Part shown: one piece after another, positions 7,578 through 15,424 of the stretch
Position numbering within the stretch: position 1 is the first letter of the stretch
How the letters are laid out: the number at the start of each line of letters is the position of its first letter
DNA from: an uncultured Oscillospiraceae bacterium
Lineage (GTDB): Bacteria > Bacillota > Clostridia > Oscillospirales > Oscillospiraceae
Assembly (NCBI GenBank): GCA_934636865.1
Contig: CAKUBI010000015.1
Span: forward strand, 1-45,437
Direction of reading: 5' to 3'
Length of the DNA: 45,437 bases
Notes under the pieces: generated by a model
Seen by the model: the letters and a program-made list of their open reading frames with translations, nothing else
What the model was told of the DNA's origin: nothing
The model's database searches: none
Program-made: the position numbers and the translations under genes

Positions 7578-10500
7578 ATGTCGTTTGCCCATCTTCACGT
7601 ACATACCGAATACAGTCTGCTCGACGGCGCGTGCCGCATCCGCGACCTTCCAAAGCTCGTCAAGTCGATGGGGCAGACCGCCTGCGCCATCACCGACCAT
7701 GGCGTGATGTACGGCGCGATCGACTTTTACCGCGCCTGCAAGGCCGAGGGCGTCAAGCCCATCATCGGCTGCGAGGTGTACGTCGCCCCGCGCACGCGCT
7801 TTGACAAGCAGCATGAATTCGACAGCGAGGCCCGCCATCTGGTGCTGCTGTGCGAGAATGAGGAGGGCTACCGCAACCTTTCCTACCTCGTCTCCATGGC
7901 GCATGTGGAGGGCTTTTATATCAAGCCGCGCATCGACCTCGACCTTCTGCGCGAGCACGCGAAGGGCCTGATCGCGCTTTCGGCGTGCCTTGCCGGTGAG
8001 ATTCCGCGCAGACTGCGCAATGGCGATTATAACGGCGCAAAGGACTATGCCTTGACACTATCTGATATCTTTGGCCCGGAGCATTTTTATTTGGAGCTTC
8101 AGGACCACGGCATCCGCGAGCAGGCCATCGTCAACAAGGGCATCCTGCGCCTGCACGAGGAGACGGGGCTGCCGCTCGTCGTGACGAACGACGCGCACTA
8201 CCTCCGCAAGGAGGACGCCTACGCGCACGACGTGCTCCTCTGCATCCAGACGGGCAAGACCGTGGACGACGAGAACCGCATGCGCTACGAGCCGCAGCGC
8301 TTTTACCTTCGCTCGACGGAGGAGATGGCGGCGCTGTTTCCGGACTATCCCGAGGCGGTCGAAAACACCGGGAAGATCGCCGAGCGCTGCAATCTGGAGT
8401 TCATCTTCGGCAAGTATCACCTGCCGGAGTTCAAGGTGCCCGAGGGCTATACCTCGCTGACCTACTTTAAAAAGCTCTGTGCGGACGGCTTTGCCGCCCG
8501 CTACGGCGAAGGGACCGACAAGCAGCGCGCGCAGCTTGAATACGAGCAGAACATGATCGAGCGCATGGGCTTTGTCGATTACTTCCTCATCGTCTCGGAC
8601 TTTGTGCGCTACGCCAAGAGCGTCGGCATCCCGGTCGGTCCGGGGCGCGGCAGCGCGGCGGGCAGCATCGTATCCTACTGCCTGTCCATCACGGACATTG
8701 AGCCGATGAAATACGGCCTCTTTTTCGAGCGCTTTTTGAACCCCGAGCGCGTGTCCATGCCGGATATCGACATGGACTTTGGCGATACGCGGCGCGGCGA
8801 GGTTGTGGACTATGTGCGCCGCAAGTACGGCGACGATCACGTCGCGCAGATCGTGACCTTCGGCACGATGGCCGCGCGCGGCGTCATCCGCGACGTGGGC
8901 CGTGTGCTCAACATGAGCTATGCCGACTGCGACGTGATCGCAAAGCTCATCCCCGCCGGGCCGCATGTCACGCTCGACGATGCGATGCGTATCTCGCGCG
9001 AGCTTCGCGAAAAGTACGAGAGCGACGAGCAGGTGAAAAAGCTCATCGACACCGCCCGCGCGCTCGAGGGCATGCCGCGCCACGCCTCCACGCACGCCGC
9101 GGGCGTGGTCATCACGAAGCGGCCGGTCGTTGACTATGTGCCGCTCGCGCGCAACGACGACACCATTGTCTGCCAGTACGTGATGACGACGCTTGAGGAG
9201 CTGGGCCTTCTTAAAATGGACTTCCTCGGACTGCGAAATTTGACCATTCTGGACGACGCAGTCAAGATGATCCGTGAAAAGGATAAAGACTTTACGCTAC
9301 AGAATATTCCGGAGGATGACGCCGCCACCTATGAGATGCTGGCCGCGGGGCGGACCTCGGGCGTCTTTCAGCTCGAATCGAGCGGCATGACGGGCGTGTG
9401 CGTCAGCCTGAAGCCGCAGAACATCGAGGACATCACGGCCCTGATCGCGCTCTACCGCCCCGGCCCGATGGAATCCATCCCGAAATTCATCGCCTGCAAG
9501 CACGACCCGAAGAAGGTGAGCTACCTCATCCCGCAGCTCGAGCCGATCCTGTCGATCACCTACGGCTGCATCGTCTATCAGGAGCAGGTCATAAAGATCT
9601 TCCAGCAGCTTGCGGGCTACTCGCTCGGCCAGGCGGACATGCTCCGCCGCGCGATGAGCAAGAAGAAGGTCAAGGATATCGAGCGCGAGCGCGAGGCCTT
9701 CCTGCACGGCGACAGCGCGCGCAATATCGCGGGCTGCGTTGCAAACGGCATTGACGAAAAGGCTGCGCAGGAGATCTACGAGGAGATCTACGCCTTCGCG
9801 AACTACGCGTTCAATAAGGCGCACGCCGCGGCCTACGCGGTCGTCGCGTACCAGACGGCCTACTTCAAGTGCCACTATACGAAGGAGTATATGGCGGCGC
9901 TTTTATCCAGCGTGCTCGATTCGTCCGACAAGGTGGGCGAGTACTTCAACGAGTGCCGCGAGTGCGGCATCAAGCTTCTGCCGCCGGATGTGAACCACTC
10001 GGCGGACCGCTTCACGGTCGAGCCCGAGGGCATCCGCTTCGGCCTGGTCGCCATCAAGAACATCGGCCGCGGGCTCATCCTGCGCATGATGCAGGAGCGC
10101 GAGCTCAACGGCCCGTTCACAGATTTTCAGGACTTCTGCCGCCGCATGGACGGCATGGAGATCAACAAGCGCGCGGTCGAGAACCTCATCCGCGCGGGTG
10201 CGTTCGATTCGACGGGCGCGAAGCGCTCGCAGCTCATCGCCGTCTATGAGAAGGTGATGGACGGCATCGCGGCGGGCAACCGCGCGAACATCGAAGGGCA
10301 GATCGACTTTTTCGGCATGGGCGCGGAGACCGCGCAGCAGGCCGCGCTCGTCCTGCCGGACATTCCGGAGTTCACGCCGCAGGAGCTGATGGCCATGGAG
10401 AAGGCCACGACGGGGCTGTATCTCTCGGGGCACCCGATGGACACGTTCCGTTCGCTCGCGCGCGCGAGCGGCGCGGCGGCGATCGGACGGGTGATGGAGG

Positions 10501-11057
10501 ACTTCGCGCAGGAGACGGGGCCGACCGTCTTTTCCGACGGGCAGAAGCTTTCACTCGCGGGCGTTGTCACCGCGAGCAAGACCAAGATGACGAAGAAAAA
10601 CACCCTCATGGCCTATGTGACGCTCGAGGACGGTACGGGCGCGATCGAAATGCTCTGCTTCACGCGCGCGCTCGAGCAGTACGGCAGCTATTTGCAGGAG
10701 GGGCAGGTCATCTACGTGACGGGCACGCTCAGCGTCCGCGACGAAAAAGCACCGCAGCTGATGTGCGACTTTGCCCGCCCGCTGAACGCGGAGCTTTCAA
10801 CGCCCGCGCCGCAGCAGGCATCGGAGCAGACGCAGAAAAAGACCGCGCAGACGCTTTACCTGCGTCTCCCGTCGGCCGGCGGACCGGAGATGGACATCCT
10901 CAAAAAAATCCTCTACATGTTCGAGGGCCGGGGCAACAACGTCCGCATCCGCGTGCTGGATACGGGCAAGCTCATCGGCACGACGTGCGATCTGCACACC
11001 TCGCTCGTGCGCGACCTCGAGCAGCGCTTCGGCAAGGAAAACGTGGTGGTGAAGTAA
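7578..11057 (+). CDS. dnaE: DNA polymerase III subunit alpha (DnaE type)
   Basis: A 1159-residue replicative or lagging-strand polymerase. The order is an N-terminal PHP domain (HLHVHTEYSLLDGA at 4-17), the palm with catalytic aspartates D396 and D398 in PDIDMDFGD, then fingers and tandem helix-hairpin-helix. An OB fold (VVTASKTKMTKKNTLMAYVTLEDG) and a short C-terminal domain follow. In Firmicutes DnaE works beside PolC, and polC is not in this window. An in-frame ATG at 7539 lies inside whiA. I chose 7578 because AAAGGAGGG precedes it and the PHP motif is then N-terminal. Confidence 0.96.
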   Translation: MSFAHLHVHTEYSLLDGACRIRDLPKLVKSMGQTACAITDHGVMYGAIDFYRACKAEGVKPIIGCEVYVAPRTRFDKQHEFDSEARHLVLLCENEEGYRNLSYLVSMAHVEGFYIKPRIDLDLLREHAKGLIALSACLAGEIPRRLRNGDYNGAKDYALTLSDIFGPEHFYLELQDHGIREQAIVNKGILRLHEETGLPLVVTNDAHYLRKEDAYAHDVLLCIQTGKTVDDENRMRYEPQRFYLRSTEEMAALFPDYPEAVENTGKIAERCNLEFIFGKYHLPEFKVPEGYTSLTYFKKLCADGFAARYGEGTDKQRAQLEYEQNMIERMGFVDYFLIVSDFVRYAKSVGIPVGPGRGSAAGSIVSYCLSITDIEPMKYGLFFERFLNPERVSMPDIDMDFGDTRRGEVVDYVRRKYGDDHVAQIVTFGTMAARGVIRDVGRVLNMSYADCDVIAKLIPAGPHVTLDDAMRISRELREKYESDEQVKKLIDTARALEGMPRHASTHAAGVVITKRPVVDYVPLARNDDTIVCQYVMTTLEELGLLKMDFLGLRNLTILDDAVKMIREKDKDFTLQNIPEDDAATYEMLAAGRTSGVFQLESSGMTGVCVSLKPQNIEDITALIALYRPGPMESIPKFIACKHDPKKVSYLIPQLEPILSITYGCIVYQEQVIKIFQQLAGYSLGQADMLRRAMSKKKVKDIEREREAFLHGDSARNIAGCVANGIDEKAAQEIYEEIYAFANYAFNKAHAAAYAVVAYQTAYFKCHYTKEYMAALLSSVLDSSDKVGEYFNECRECGIKLLPPDVNHSADRFTVEPEGIRFGLVAIKNIGRGLILRMMQERELNGPFTDFQDFCRRMDGMEINKRAVENLIRAGAFDSTGAKRSQLIAVYEKVMDGIAAGNRANIEGQIDFFGMGAETAQQAALVLPDIPEFTPQELMAMEKATTGLYLSGHPMDTFRSLARASGAAAIGRVMEDFAQETGPTVFSDGQKLSLAGVVTASKTKMTKKNTLMAYVTLEDGTGAIEMLCFTRALEQYGSYLQEGQVIYVTGTLSVRDEKAPQLMCDFARPLNAELSTPAPQQASEQTQKKTAQTLYLRLPSAGGPEMDILKKILYMFEGRGNNVRIRVLDTGKLIGTTCDLHTSLVRDLEQRFGKENVVVK

Positions 11058-11076
11058 GAGAAAGGAGCGTGCGGTG

Positions 11077-11103
11077 ATGAGATTGCGTTTGACCATGATC
11101 TGA
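11077..11103 (+). other. Possible 8-codon upstream ORF before the GNAT gene
   Basis: ATG at 11077 (or GTG at 11074) with AAAGGAG upstream opens a frame MRLRLTMI that stops at 11103, 24 bases before the chosen GNAT start. It could be a leader that couples translation, or chance. No terminator or alternative hairpin accompanies it. Confidence 0.25.
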
Positions 11104-11127
11104 AAAATAATGATCATGGAGGAATTT

Positions 11128-11526
11128 ATGGAGATTACCGAATATCAGACCTATCGCGAGGAAGAGATCCTGCCGCTGTACGCGTCCGTCGGCTGGACGG
11201 CGTACACGGAGGATCCGGATGCGCTGCGCGAGGGCTTTGCCCGCTCGCTCCTGACGCTTGCGGCCTATGAAGGAAAAACACTTGCCGGCATCGTCCGCGC
11301 CGTGGGCGACGGGGCAACGGTCGTGCTCGTGCAGGACCTGTTGGTTTTCCCACAGTTCCAGCGCCGCGGCATCGGCACGGCGCTGATGCGCGCGATGATG
11401 GAGCGCTTTGCCAATGTCCGCCAGCTTCAGCTCTTGACGGACGATACCGGGAAAACGCTCGCATTCTACCGCTCGCTGGGACTGCGCGAGCTTTCGGCCT
11501 TTGGCTGCCGGGGCTTCATGCGGTAA
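11128..11526 (+). CDS. GNAT family N-acetyltransferase
   Basis: A 132-residue acetyl-CoA-dependent acetyltransferase of unknown substrate. The acetyl-CoA-binding motif A is clear: VQDLLVFPQFQRRGIGTALM, with the Q/RxxGxG/A pattern as QRRGIG. It is followed by the motif B-like stretch FYRSLGLRE. Two earlier in-frame ATGs (11110, 11116) exist. The third (11128) is best placed, since GGAGG lies 5 bases upstream. It follows dnaE by 70 bases without a visible terminator and may ride on that operon. A bidirectional terminator (11578-11611) closes it. Confidence 0.85.
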   Translation: MEITEYQTYREEEILPLYASVGWTAYTEDPDALREGFARSLLTLAAYEGKTLAGIVRAVGDGATVVLVQDLLVFPQFQRRGIGTALMRAMMERFANVRQLQLLTDDTGKTLAFYRSLGLRELSAFGCRGFMR

Positions 11527-11577
11527 CGGCTTTTTACCCTGCTGCGGGAGAAACAGTAAGGGCAGAGACTGACAACG

Positions 11578-11611
11578 AAAAAGAGACAGGCTATAAGCCT
11601 GTCTCTTTTTT
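11578..11611. terminator. Bidirectional terminator between the GNAT and DUF4364 genes
   Basis: AGAGACAGGCT / AGCCTGTCTCT perfect 11-base stem with ATA loop, flanked by A5 and T6. It can serve both the GNAT gene (+) and the converging DUF4364 gene (-). Confidence 0.88.
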
Positions 11612-11621
11612 ATGTATAGCT

Positions 11622-12164
11622 TTATTTATCTCCGTCGGGCTCGGCGAAGAGCGTGTTGAGGATGCCGGAGTAGAGCTGCTCGGGATTTTTCTGGAAGCGC
11701 TCGGCGAGGTCCTTTGCCATGACCTCCTTGGGCACCATCATCTCCATTTTAAGAAGCGGCTGTTCGTCATCGTCGTTGAAGGCAAGGGTGACGGTGTAGG
11801 TTCCGTTGCGGCGGGGCTCGATATCCGACTTGATCTGCGCGCGGCGCTTGAGCTTCTGGTTATAGATGGTGATGTTCTTGTCGGCGCGCAGGCGCACGGA
11901 GTAGGGAAGGCTCGACTCACAGATCGCGCCGTTGTGCGCGCCCTTTTCCGTGATGGCGTACAGCCCGTCGTCCGACAGCGTCAGGTGCTGCGACTCGACC
12001 AGACTGCTGAGACACTCGGAAAAGTCGAAAAAGTCGATGCCGTCGTCGCACATCGTCAGCTCCTGCATGGCCTCGAACGGCACCGGCTCGATGAGCCGCG
12101 CGGCCACGTAAAGAATGAGAAATTTGATCTCCAGCTTGTCCTGAATAAAACCGACGCGCCCCAT
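11622..12164 (-). CDS. DUF4364 family protein
   Basis: A 180-residue conserved Firmicutes protein of unknown function. The opening GFIQDKLEIKFLILYVAARL and the following FFDFSECLSSLVESQHL are typical of DUF4364. Its first half looks like a winged-helix (two-helix plus wing), and the second half is rich in beta strands. DNA binding is inferred from the fold only. The frame stays open to 12476. The ATG at 12164 is preceded by GAGGAGGTG and is the evident start. It is transcribed alone, divergently from the cysteine-rich gene, with a promoter at 12265-12293. Confidence 0.85.
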   Translation of the reverse strand: MGRVGFIQDKLEIKFLILYVAARLIEPVPFEAMQELTMCDDGIDFFDFSECLSSLVESQHLTLSDDGLYAITEKGAHNGAICESSLPYSVRLRADKNITIYNQKLKRRAQIKSDIEPRRNGTYTVTLAFNDDDEQPLLKMEMMVPKEVMAKDLAERFQKNPEQLYSGILNTLFAEPDGDK

Positions 12165-12199
12165 AGCGCACCTCCTCGGATCGATGTATTGCCAGCAGA

Positions 12200-12274
12200 A
12201 TACCACAAAACAAGCGCCGATACCACAAAAACTTGTCGATAACGGCAGGCGGTAAACTATATTTAGTATACCAC
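12200..12274 (-). repeat. Three GTGGTAT direct repeats in the DUF4364 leader
   Basis: On the minus strand GTGGTAT occurs at 12268-12274 (part of the -10 region), 12220-12226 and 12200-12206. The last two sit in identical 11-base copies (plus strand ATACCACAAAA) exactly 20 bp apart, about two helical turns. They lie between promoter and start codon, so they are candidate operator sites or alternative extended -10 elements. Confidence 0.4.
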
Positions 12275-12293
12275 GGCTTTTTCGTTTTGTATA
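12265..12293 (-). promoter_or_regulatory. Promoter of the DUF4364 gene
   Basis: Minus strand: -10 TATACT (12265-12270) preceded by an extended TGG, 17-bp spacer, weak -35 TATACA (12288-12293). Confidence 0.5.
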
Positions 12294-12317
12294 GGGCTTT
12301 TTCAAAAACTGCGCCGC

Positions 12318-12343
12318 ACCCATCCTGCCGCGCGGCATAGACT
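12318..12343 (+). promoter_or_regulatory. Candidate sporulation (SigK/SigE-like) promoter of the cysteine-rich gene
   Basis: AC (12318-12319), 16-bp spacer, CATAGACT (12336-12343), matching the late mother-cell pattern AC-N16-CATAnnnT. No sigma-A promoter is visible ahead of this gene. The match is short and could be chance. Confidence 0.3.
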
Positions 12344-12407
12344 GGGGTGAAAGAAACCGGCGCGGCCGGACTTTCGCAGTACTTAAAATAGGAGGTATTC
12401 TTGCTTT

Positions 12408-13262
12408 ATGGCTGATAAAGTTGCTGCAGGACCGGTCAGCGGCGCGAACGGCGTGCGCGAGGCGGTCTGTGTCCATACGAAAAAGATCTACTCCTCATGC
12501 AGAGACAAGGACTGCATCGAAGATCTGCGCTTTTACCCCACGGCCAGCGCGCAGAGCGTGCTGAGCACGAGCCAGTGCATCCGCGGCGGCAGCGCCGAGC
12601 TTCTCTACACCTTCGTTGACGTGGAGCCGGTGAACTTCAACCGCGGGTACTACACGGTGGATATGCGCTTTTTCTACCGTGTGATCTTACAGGCGATGAT
12701 GAACGGCAGCTCGCGCTATACGGAGATCGAGGGCCTTGCGGCCTTTGACAAGCGCGTGGTGCTCTTTGGCAGCGAGGGCGGCGCGAAGATCTACTCCTCC
12801 AGGCCCGCGGCGAACGCGCCCGATGTGCCGCTCGATTTGACGGCGAACCTGCCGACGGCGGTCGTGGAGGTCGTGGACCCGATGCTCCTCTGCGCGCACT
12901 TTGCCGACAACTGCAACTGCCGCTGCGGCTGCGGCTGCGGTTCGATCGGCGGCGTGCCGGCGGGCATCCTCGAAGCGTTCGACGAGCCCATCGTCTTTGA
13001 CGAGTCGGCCATCCGCCGCGTGTGCGTCTCGCTCGGCCAGTTTTCGACCGTGCGCCTGGAGCGCGACACGCAGCTGCTGATCCCCGTGTACGACTACTGC
13101 ATCCCGTCCAACGAGTGCACGCTCGCCGGCGGCGACTGCGGCAGCGAGGACCCCTGCAAGGTATTCGATGCGGTGGAATTCCCGCTCGACGATTTCTTCC
13201 CGCCGAACGTTCTGCCCGGCGGCGACAAGGGCTGCGCTTGCGGCTGCAGCGCGGCAAATTAA
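12408..13262 (+). CDS. Cysteine-rich conserved protein, unknown function (possibly spore-associated)
   Basis: A 284-residue protein with 18 cysteines and no signal peptide. Residues 1-45 contain VCVHTKKIYSSCRDKDC. The middle (VDVEPVNFNRGYYTVD..., then VVEVVDPM) looks like repeated beta structure. A cluster NCNCRCGCGCG lies near residue 167, and a CACGC tail ends the protein. I recognise the type from other Clostridia as an uncharacterised family but cannot name a domain. GGAGG is 12 bases before the ATG, slightly far. Cysteine richness, a CATAnnnT-type promoter candidate and the spoIIIA neighbour suggest a spore coat or exosporium role; that is inference. Its own terminator follows. Confidence 0.7.
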   Translation: MADKVAAGPVSGANGVREAVCVHTKKIYSSCRDKDCIEDLRFYPTASAQSVLSTSQCIRGGSAELLYTFVDVEPVNFNRGYYTVDMRFFYRVILQAMMNGSSRYTEIEGLAAFDKRVVLFGSEGGAKIYSSRPAANAPDVPLDLTANLPTAVVEVVDPMLLCAHFADNCNCRCGCGCGSIGGVPAGILEAFDEPIVFDESAIRRVCVSLGQFSTVRLERDTQLLIPVYDYCIPSNECTLAGGDCGSEDPCKVFDAVEFPLDDFFPPNVLPGGDKGCACGCSAAN

Positions 13263-13263
13263 G

Positions 13264-13290
13264 AAAAAACGGGGAGATTCCCCGTTTTTT
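13264..13290 (+). terminator. Terminator after the cysteine-rich gene
   Basis: AAAAAACGGGGA / TCCCCGTTTTTT perfect 12-base stem with a GAT loop, two bases after the stop codon. It separates this gene from spoIIIA. Confidence 0.9.
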
Positions 13291-13316
13291 CTTTTTGCGC
13301 TCACGGGACAAACCGT

Positions 13317-13345
13317 GCATAAGCCCGTCCGCGCGCTCATAGAGT
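13317..13345 (+). promoter_or_regulatory. Candidate SigE-type promoter of the spoIIIA operon
   Basis: GCATAA (13317-13322), 15-bp spacer, CATAGAGT (13338-13345). This resembles the mother-cell SigE pattern expected from spoIIIA regulation in Bacillus, and no sigma-A promoter is visible. It ends 34 bases before the spoIIIAA ATG. Confidence 0.4.
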
Positions 13346-13378
13346 GTAGCATCACAGAAGAAGGGAAGTGCTGTACCA

Positions 13379-14317
13379 ATGGAACGGCTCAGCCGCATTT
13401 ACCGTTACGAGCAGGCCTGTGAATTCCTGCCCCACCGATTGAAACGGCTCGCGCTCGCCCTGCCGGACAAGCAGAAGGAGCGCACCGAGGAGTTTCGCCT
13501 GCGCGTGCTGCGCCCGATGACGGTGCTCACGCCCGAGGGCGAGCTGAACGCCGCGCCCGAGGGGAGCGCGTCGCTCGTGACGGCGGAGGACCTTGAGCAG
13601 ATGCTCGGCGCGGTGACGGAATATTCGCGCTACGCCTGCATCGAAACGCTGCGCCAGGGCTTTCTGCCGCTGCGCGGCGGGTTCCGCCTCGGCGTGTGCG
13701 GCAGCGCGGTCGTGCGCGAGGGCGAGGTGAGCAACCTAAAGGACATCTCCTCGCTCGCACTGCGCATCGTGTGCGAAAGGATCGGTCTGGGGAGCGGTAT
13801 CGCCCCGCAGCTCTTTGCCCCGGACGGGCGGTTTCTGAGCACGCTGATCCTCTCGCCGCCGGGCGGGGGAAAGACGACGCTTCTGCGCGACCTCATCCGC
13901 GTGCTGTCGCTCGGCGACAGCGAGCACCGCGCGCTGCGCGCCGCGGTCATCGACGAGCGCTGCGAAATCGCCGTCTGCTGCAAGGGCAGGCCGCAGATGG
14001 AGCTCGGCAACCACACGGACGTGCTCTCGCTCTGCCCGAAGGCCGTGGGCATGGAGATGGTGCTGCGCGGCATGAACCCGCAGCTCATCGCGGTGGACGA
14101 GATCACGGCATCGGAGGACATCCGAGCGATGTGCCTTGCCGCGAACTGCGGCGTGGGGCTGCTCGCGAGCATCCACGCGTCGAATGCGGAGGAGCTCGCG
14201 CAAAAGCCGCTTTTTGAAGAGCTTCTGCACGCAAGGGTGTTCCGCCGCTGCGTGACCATCGGCTTTGACGGCGGAGAGCGCACCTACACCGTGGGAGAGC
14301 TGCCGTGCTGCACATAG
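13379..14317 (+). CDS. spoIIIAA: Stage III sporulation protein AA (ATPase)
   Basis: Cytoplasmic ATPase of the SpoIIIA-SpoIIQ feeding-tube complex joining mother cell and forespore. It is related to secretion ATPases. The 312-residue product has the P-loop SPPGGGKTT (G162-T167) and the Walker B VDEIT region, preceded by GMNPQLIAVDE. A HAS motif (LLASIHASN) also fits the secretion ATPase relationship. The ATG is chosen after AGAAGGGAAG. It is first gene of the eight-gene operon, overlapping spoIIIAB by 13 bases. Confidence 0.94.
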   Translation: MERLSRIYRYEQACEFLPHRLKRLALALPDKQKERTEEFRLRVLRPMTVLTPEGELNAAPEGSASLVTAEDLEQMLGAVTEYSRYACIETLRQGFLPLRGGFRLGVCGSAVVREGEVSNLKDISSLALRIVCERIGLGSGIAPQLFAPDGRFLSTLILSPPGGGKTTLLRDLIRVLSLGDSEHRALRAAVIDERCEIAVCCKGRPQMELGNHTDVLSLCPKAVGMEMVLRGMNPQLIAVDEITASEDIRAMCLAANCGVGLLASIHASNAEELAQKPLFEELLHARVFRRCVTIGFDGGERTYTVGELPCCT

Positions 14318-14796
14318 CGGGCGCCGGGCTGGTGCTGTGCGCGTCGCTCCTCCTAAGACAGTCGATCCTGCATCGCGCGCGGCTGCGGCGCAGGACGCTG
14401 CGCGCCCTTTCGGAGAGCTTTGACGCGCTTTCGCTTGCCGTGCGGGCGACGCTTGCGCCGCTGCCCGCGCTGCTGCGGGACTTATCGTGCGCGGAGGAGG
14501 CCACGGCGTTCTTCCGCGCGGTGTGCGAGGGGCTTGCGGACGGAAAACCGCTGGAGCGCTGCTGGCGGGAGGCGGCGCTCACGCTGCCGCTTTCCGAGCG
14601 GGAACGGGAGCTGACCGCGGCGCTTGGCAGCGCCCTCGGCGGGGAGGAGGAGAGCGTCTGCGACGCGCTCTCGCGGACGGCACGGGAGCTTTCGCGCTCT
14701 GAGCGTACGCTCGGCGCGCAGGAGCGCGAGGAGATGCGCGTGACGACCGCGCTCTGCCTTGGCGGCGGGACGCTGCTCGGCATTTTGCTGCTGTAG
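14305..14796 (+). CDS. spoIIIAB: Stage III sporulation protein AB
   Basis: A 163-residue membrane protein starting with GTG inside the end of spoIIIAA (13-base overlap, GGGAGAG upstream). It has an N-terminal hydrophobic segment (HIAGAGLVLCASLLL), a helical cytoplasmic part, and a C-terminal segment (LCLGGGTLLGILLL). This matches the SpoIIIAB/GspF-like layout, and SpoIIIAB is thought to be a platform protein for the complex. Its position between AA and AC supports the name as much as its sequence does. Confidence 0.85.
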   Translation: MLHIAGAGLVLCASLLLRQSILHRARLRRRTLRALSESFDALSLAVRATLAPLPALLRDLSCAEEATAFFRAVCEGLADGKPLERCWREAALTLPLSERERELTAALGSALGGEEESVCDALSRTARELSRSERTLGAQEREEMRVTTALCLGGGTLLGILLL

Positions 14797-14840
14797 CATG
14801 GATGCAGAAAAGGATAAACACTTTACAGAAGGAAGAGGCT

Positions 14841-15035
14841 ATGGACATTGACCTTGTATTCAAGATCGCGGCGGTGGGCATCATCGTGGCGGTGCTCAAC
14901 CAGCTGCTCGTGCGCTCGGACCGGCCCGATCAGGCCATGCTCGTGAGCCTTGCGGGCCTGATTACGACGATGATGCTGCTCGTGCGCGAGATCAGCTCGC
15001 TTTTCGATCTCGTCAAGAGCCTGTTCGGGTTCTGA
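14841..15035 (+). CDS. spoIIIAC: Stage III sporulation protein AC
   Basis: A 64-residue protein with two membrane helices, the normal size for SpoIIIAC. It carries the family stretch DLVFKIAAVGI and, later, VSLAGLITTMMLLV. An in-frame ATG at 14802 would add 13 residues. The ATG at 14841 is preferred because GGAAGAGG precedes it and it gives the family length. It is a channel-complex membrane component, and spoIIIAD starts 2 bases after its stop. Confidence 0.92.
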   Translation: MDIDLVFKIAAVGIIVAVLNQLLVRSDRPDQAMLVSLAGLITTMMLLVREISSLFDLVKSLFGF

Positions 15036-15037
15036 CG

Positions 15038-15424
15038 ATGGAGGTACTTATCAGGCTTGCGGCGCTGTGCCTGTGCGTTTCGGCGCTGGCGGAGGTGCTG
15101 AAAAAGCGCGAGGAGGTCTTTTCGCTTCTGCTGCTTCTAACCGCCGTGCTCGTGGGCTGCGCGATGCTGCTGCCCGCGCTTGCAGACCTTGCGGATTTCT
15201 GCGCGCGGACGCTTGCGCTCACGGGACTGCCCGAAGCGCTGTTCGCGCCGCTTTGCAAGGTGCTGGCCATCGCGCTCGTGGTGCGCTTTTCCTGCGCGCT
15301 GTGCGCCGACGCGGGGCAGAGCGCGCTCGCGTCGCTCCTGAACACGGCGGGGGCGGTGTGCGCGCTCGTGTGCGCGCTGCCGCTGCTGGAGACGCTGCTT
15401 GCGCTGCTGGAGGGCTTTTTATGA
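15038..15424 (+). CDS. spoIIIAD: Stage III sporulation protein AD
   Basis: A 128-residue, strongly hydrophobic protein with about four membrane segments, typical of SpoIIIAD (EVLKKREEVFSLLLLL near the start). It is a partner of SpoIIIAC in the mother-cell membrane. The stop overlaps the spoIIIAE start by 4 bases (ATGA). It is richer in alanine, leucine and cysteine than the Bacillus protein, in line with this genome's GC bias. Confidence 0.88.
   Translation: MEVLIRLAALCLCVSALAEVLKKREEVFSLLLLLTAVLVGCAMLLPALADLADFCARTLALTGLPEALFAPLCKVLAIALVVRFSCALCADAGQSALASLLNTAGAVCALVCALPLLETLLALLEGFL

Noticed and set aside
8058..9095. 345-codon minus-strand frame inside dnaE
   Set aside because: It overlaps the polymerase active-site region. 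There is no start signal or domain, only codon-bias shadow.
12900..12950. Short tandem repeat of TGCGGC type
   Set aside because: It encodes the Cys/Gly run in the cysteine-rich protein, so it is low-complexity coding rather than a separate repeat element or CRISPR.
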